Positions 7,008 through 8,635 of a stretch of 8,635 bases of DNA are shown piece by piece. The position numbers and the translations under genes were made by a program. Each line of letters begins with the position of its first letter. Positions within the stretch are counted from its first letter, which is position 1. Below the pieces are notes generated by a model. The model was given only the letters and a program-made list of their open reading frames with translations. It had not been told where the DNA came from and ran no database searches. This stretch comes from an uncultured Saprospiraceae bacterium. Lineage in GTDB: Bacteria; Bacteroidota; Bacteroidia; Chitinophagales; Saprospiraceae. Location: NCBI GenBank assembly GCA_937959095.1, contig CALGLY010000177.1, positions 1 to 8,635 of the forward strand. Direction: 5' to 3'.

Positions 7008-7034
7008 CCCGCCTGCTCCGCTTGTTCGGGCAGG
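7008..7034 (+). repeat. GC-rich REP-like hairpin repeat, copy 2
   Basis: CCCGCCTGCTCCGC, TTGTT, CGGGCAGG: the same outer blocks as 4248-4272 but in the opposite orientation and with a different 5-base middle. The blocks pair as an imperfect 8-bp stem. It lies between the decayed gene and the CotH gene, about 90 bp before the latter. Both copies are intergenic, as expected for a dispersed repeat family. Confidence 0.75.
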
Positions 7035-7082
7035 AAGAACAGTATAAAATGGCTAATTTATTATTTTAATTTGCCTAAGAGA

Positions 7083-7090
7083 TAAGTTTG
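7083..7090 (+). promoter_or_regulatory. Candidate -7 box for the CotH-family gene
   Basis: TAAGTTTG matches the Bacteroidota -7 consensus TAnnTTTG exactly. It is 36 bp before the CotH ATG, giving a leader of about 30 nt. A -33 TTG at the ideal distance is not present (the nearest TTTG, at 7070-7073, is too close), so only the -7 box supports the call. Confidence 0.4.
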
Positions 7091-7126
7091 TCGAAAAACG
7101 ATAGATTTTTACAAATAACAACAGAA

Positions 7127-8635
7127 ATGAAGTATTCCATTTTTTTACTTTTTATTCTCCTAGGAACACTAGTACAAGCGCAAAATTTTTACGACCTCAA
7201 CAGTATTCAAACCATAGAAATCACCTTTGCTGAAAGCAATTGGGATCAATTACTCGATGCTCAAAAACAAGGCAATGAAGACTATATCATGGCGCAAAGT
7301 GTGGCTATCAATGGCACGGTCTTGGATAGCGTGGGCGTGAAATATAAGGGCAATAGTACCTATCGTGCCAGCCAAACGAAGAATCCTTTTCATATAGAAT
7401 TGGACACCTACAAAGAGCAAGATTACGAAGGTTATAATGACATTAAGCTAAGTAATGTGGCGAAGGATCCTTCCTTTTTGCGAGAGGTTTTATCTTATCA
7501 AATCTTGCGACAATACATGGAAGCTCCTTTATCGAACTATGCGAAGGTCTATGTGAATGGTGATTTGCTTGGTTTGTATAGCAATTCCGAAGCGGTTTCT
7601 AAAAAATTTGTGGATAGGCATTTCTATTCCAAAACCAATACCTTCATCAAGTGCAATCCGCCAGCAGGAGCTGGCCCACAATCGAATGATTTTCCGAATT
7701 TAGCCTACCTCGGGCAAGATAGTAGCGACTACTATGCTGCCTATGAAATAAAATCGGATGACGGCTGGAGCGAATTGATAAATTTTTGTAATGTCTTGAA
7801 AAATGACCTCAGCAATATTGAAAGCGTGCTAGATGTGGATAAAGCCCTTTGGATGCTTGCCTTCAATAATGTCTTCGTCAATTTGGATAGCTATATCGGC
7901 GCATTCACCCAAAACTATTACCTCTATGAAGATGATTACGGACGCTTTTTACCCGTGGTTTGGGATTTGAATGAGTCCTTTGGACGCTTTAGCATGACAG
8001 GCACAAGCAACCTCAATAACACAAGCAGCAAGCAGCGCATGAGTCATCTGCTCCATGAAAATAGTACAAATTTCCCGCTTGTACAGCAGCTCCTTAGCGT
8101 ACCGACGTACAAGCGCATGTATCTCGCTCATTACAAAACAATGCTCCTCGAAAACTTTGACAATGGCGCTTATCAGACTACAGGAGAAACACTCCAAGAA
8201 CTCATAAAAGATGCCGTGCAGGAAGATGACAATAAATTTTTCACCTATGCGAATTTCCTCACCAACCTAAGCAGCGATGTAAGTGGTGGTGGGCCTGGTG
8301 GCGGAGCTACGCCTGGCATCACTCAACTCATGGATGAACGCACGAGCTATCTGCTAGGGCTATCGGATTTCACCGCGACTGCACCCACGATTGCAGCGAT
8401 TGAGTTGTCCAATCCAAATCCTATTCTTGGAGAAGAAATTACGGTTTCGGCTTCCATCTCAGAGGCAAATACGGCTTTTTTAGCATATAGAAGCGAGCGA
8501 GACGCGCCTTTCCAACAAGTCGAACTCTACGATGATGGCGCACATAATGACGGCGTAGCCAATGATGGTATCTATGGCACAAACTTGACGATAGAAGCGG
8601 CTTTTATACAGTATTATGTCTATGCTGAAAATGAT
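7127..8635 (+). CDS. Secreted CotH-family (kinase-fold) protein, 3' end outside window
   Basis: The frame is open for 503 codons to the right edge, with no stop. Residues 1-19 form a signal peptide (hydrophobic core, cut near VQA-QN), so the protein is exported. Residues ~28-410 match the CotH kinase-like family: YKGNSTYR (73-80) in the position of the family RGNSS motif, a GLYSNSE segment, Asp254 followed by QNYYLY, and PVVWDLNESFG around Asp280, the acidic motif that binds metal in CotH proteins. B. subtilis CotH phosphorylates spore coat proteins; in Bacteroidota the relatives are secreted and their targets are unknown. A Gly-rich linker GGGPGGG (~388-394) sits late in the domain. From ~425 an Ig-like module begins (IELSNPNPILGEEITVSAS), ending in the Asp-rich DDGAHNDGVANDGIYG (469-484), a pattern seen in large secreted Bacteroidota proteins. 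More modules, and perhaps a type IX secretion sorting tail, may follow outside the window. Start: ATG at 7127 just before the signal peptide. Confidence 0.88.
   Translation, partial: MKYSIFLLFILLGTLVQAQNFYDLNSIQTIEITFAESNWDQLLDAQKQGNEDYIMAQSVAINGTVLDSVGVKYKGNSTYRASQTKNPFHIELDTYKEQDYEGYNDIKLSNVAKDPSFLREVLSYQILRQYMEAPLSNYAKVYVNGDLLGLYSNSEAVSKKFVDRHFYSKTNTFIKCNPPAGAGPQSNDFPNLAYLGQDSSDYYAAYEIKSDDGWSELINFCNVLKNDLSNIESVLDVDKALWMLAFNNVFVNLDSYIGAFTQNYYLYEDDYGRFLPVVWDLNESFGRFSMTGTSNLNNTSSKQRMSHLLHENSTNFPLVQQLLSVPTYKRMYLAHYKTMLLENFDNGAYQTTGETLQELIKDAVQEDDNKFFTYANFLTNLSSDVSGGGPGGGATPGITQLMDERTSYLLGLSDFTATAPTIAAIELSNPNPILGEEITVSASISEANTAFLAYRSERDAPFQQVELYDDGAHNDGVANDGIYGTNLTIEAAFIQYYVYAEND

Noticed and set aside
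7949..8197. 82-residue ORF on the minus strand
   Set aside because: Antisense to the CotH-family domain, whose plus-strand reading carries the family motifs.

Overview
The window reads as chromosomal DNA of a Bacteroidota bacterium (a Saprospiria/Cytophagia-type member is my guess). The grounds are AT-rich spacers, no Shine-Dalgarno sequences before the starts, two sites resembling the Bacteroidota -7 box (TAnnTTTG), a histidine kinase with a periplasmic TPR sensor, and a secreted CotH-type kinase-fold protein. There are five protein genes, one decayed gene and a cluster of small non-coding repeats. I see no rRNA, tRNA, CRISPR array, prophage or complete insertion sequence.

Layout: 1-326 is a very AT-rich leader. 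327-2663 (+) is a TPR sensor histidine kinase with no response regulator beside it. It converges on smpB (2620-3105, -), the tmRNA-binding trans-translation factor, and the two genes overlap tail to tail by 44 bp. 3106-3342 is the short spacer between smpB and a divergent bile-acid:sodium-symporter-family (BASS) carrier (3343-4221, +). 4222-4667 has no gene but holds a GC-rich hairpin repeat, AT palindromes, a GTTAC hairpin and a 159-bp MITE-like element with 35-bp terminal inverted repeats and a 3-bp target duplication, ending 54 bp before nadB. nadB (4668-6272, +) encodes L-aspartate oxidase, the first step of NAD synthesis. 6319-6910 is a gene remnant lacking its 5' end and frameshifted at a run of nine A. 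A second, inverted copy of the GC-rich repeat lies at 7008-7034. From 7127 to the right edge runs a secreted CotH-family protein that continues past the window.

The genes do not form a pathway or obvious operon: they are separately spaced housekeeping (smpB, nadB), transport, signalling and secreted functions. I found no convincing new multi-gene system. The points most worth checking are the MITE-like element upstream of nadB, the palindrome in the kinase/smpB overlap that makes both strands encode Asn-Val-Arg-Phe, the A9 frameshift in the remnant, and the partial CotH protein, whose C-terminal half is outside the window.
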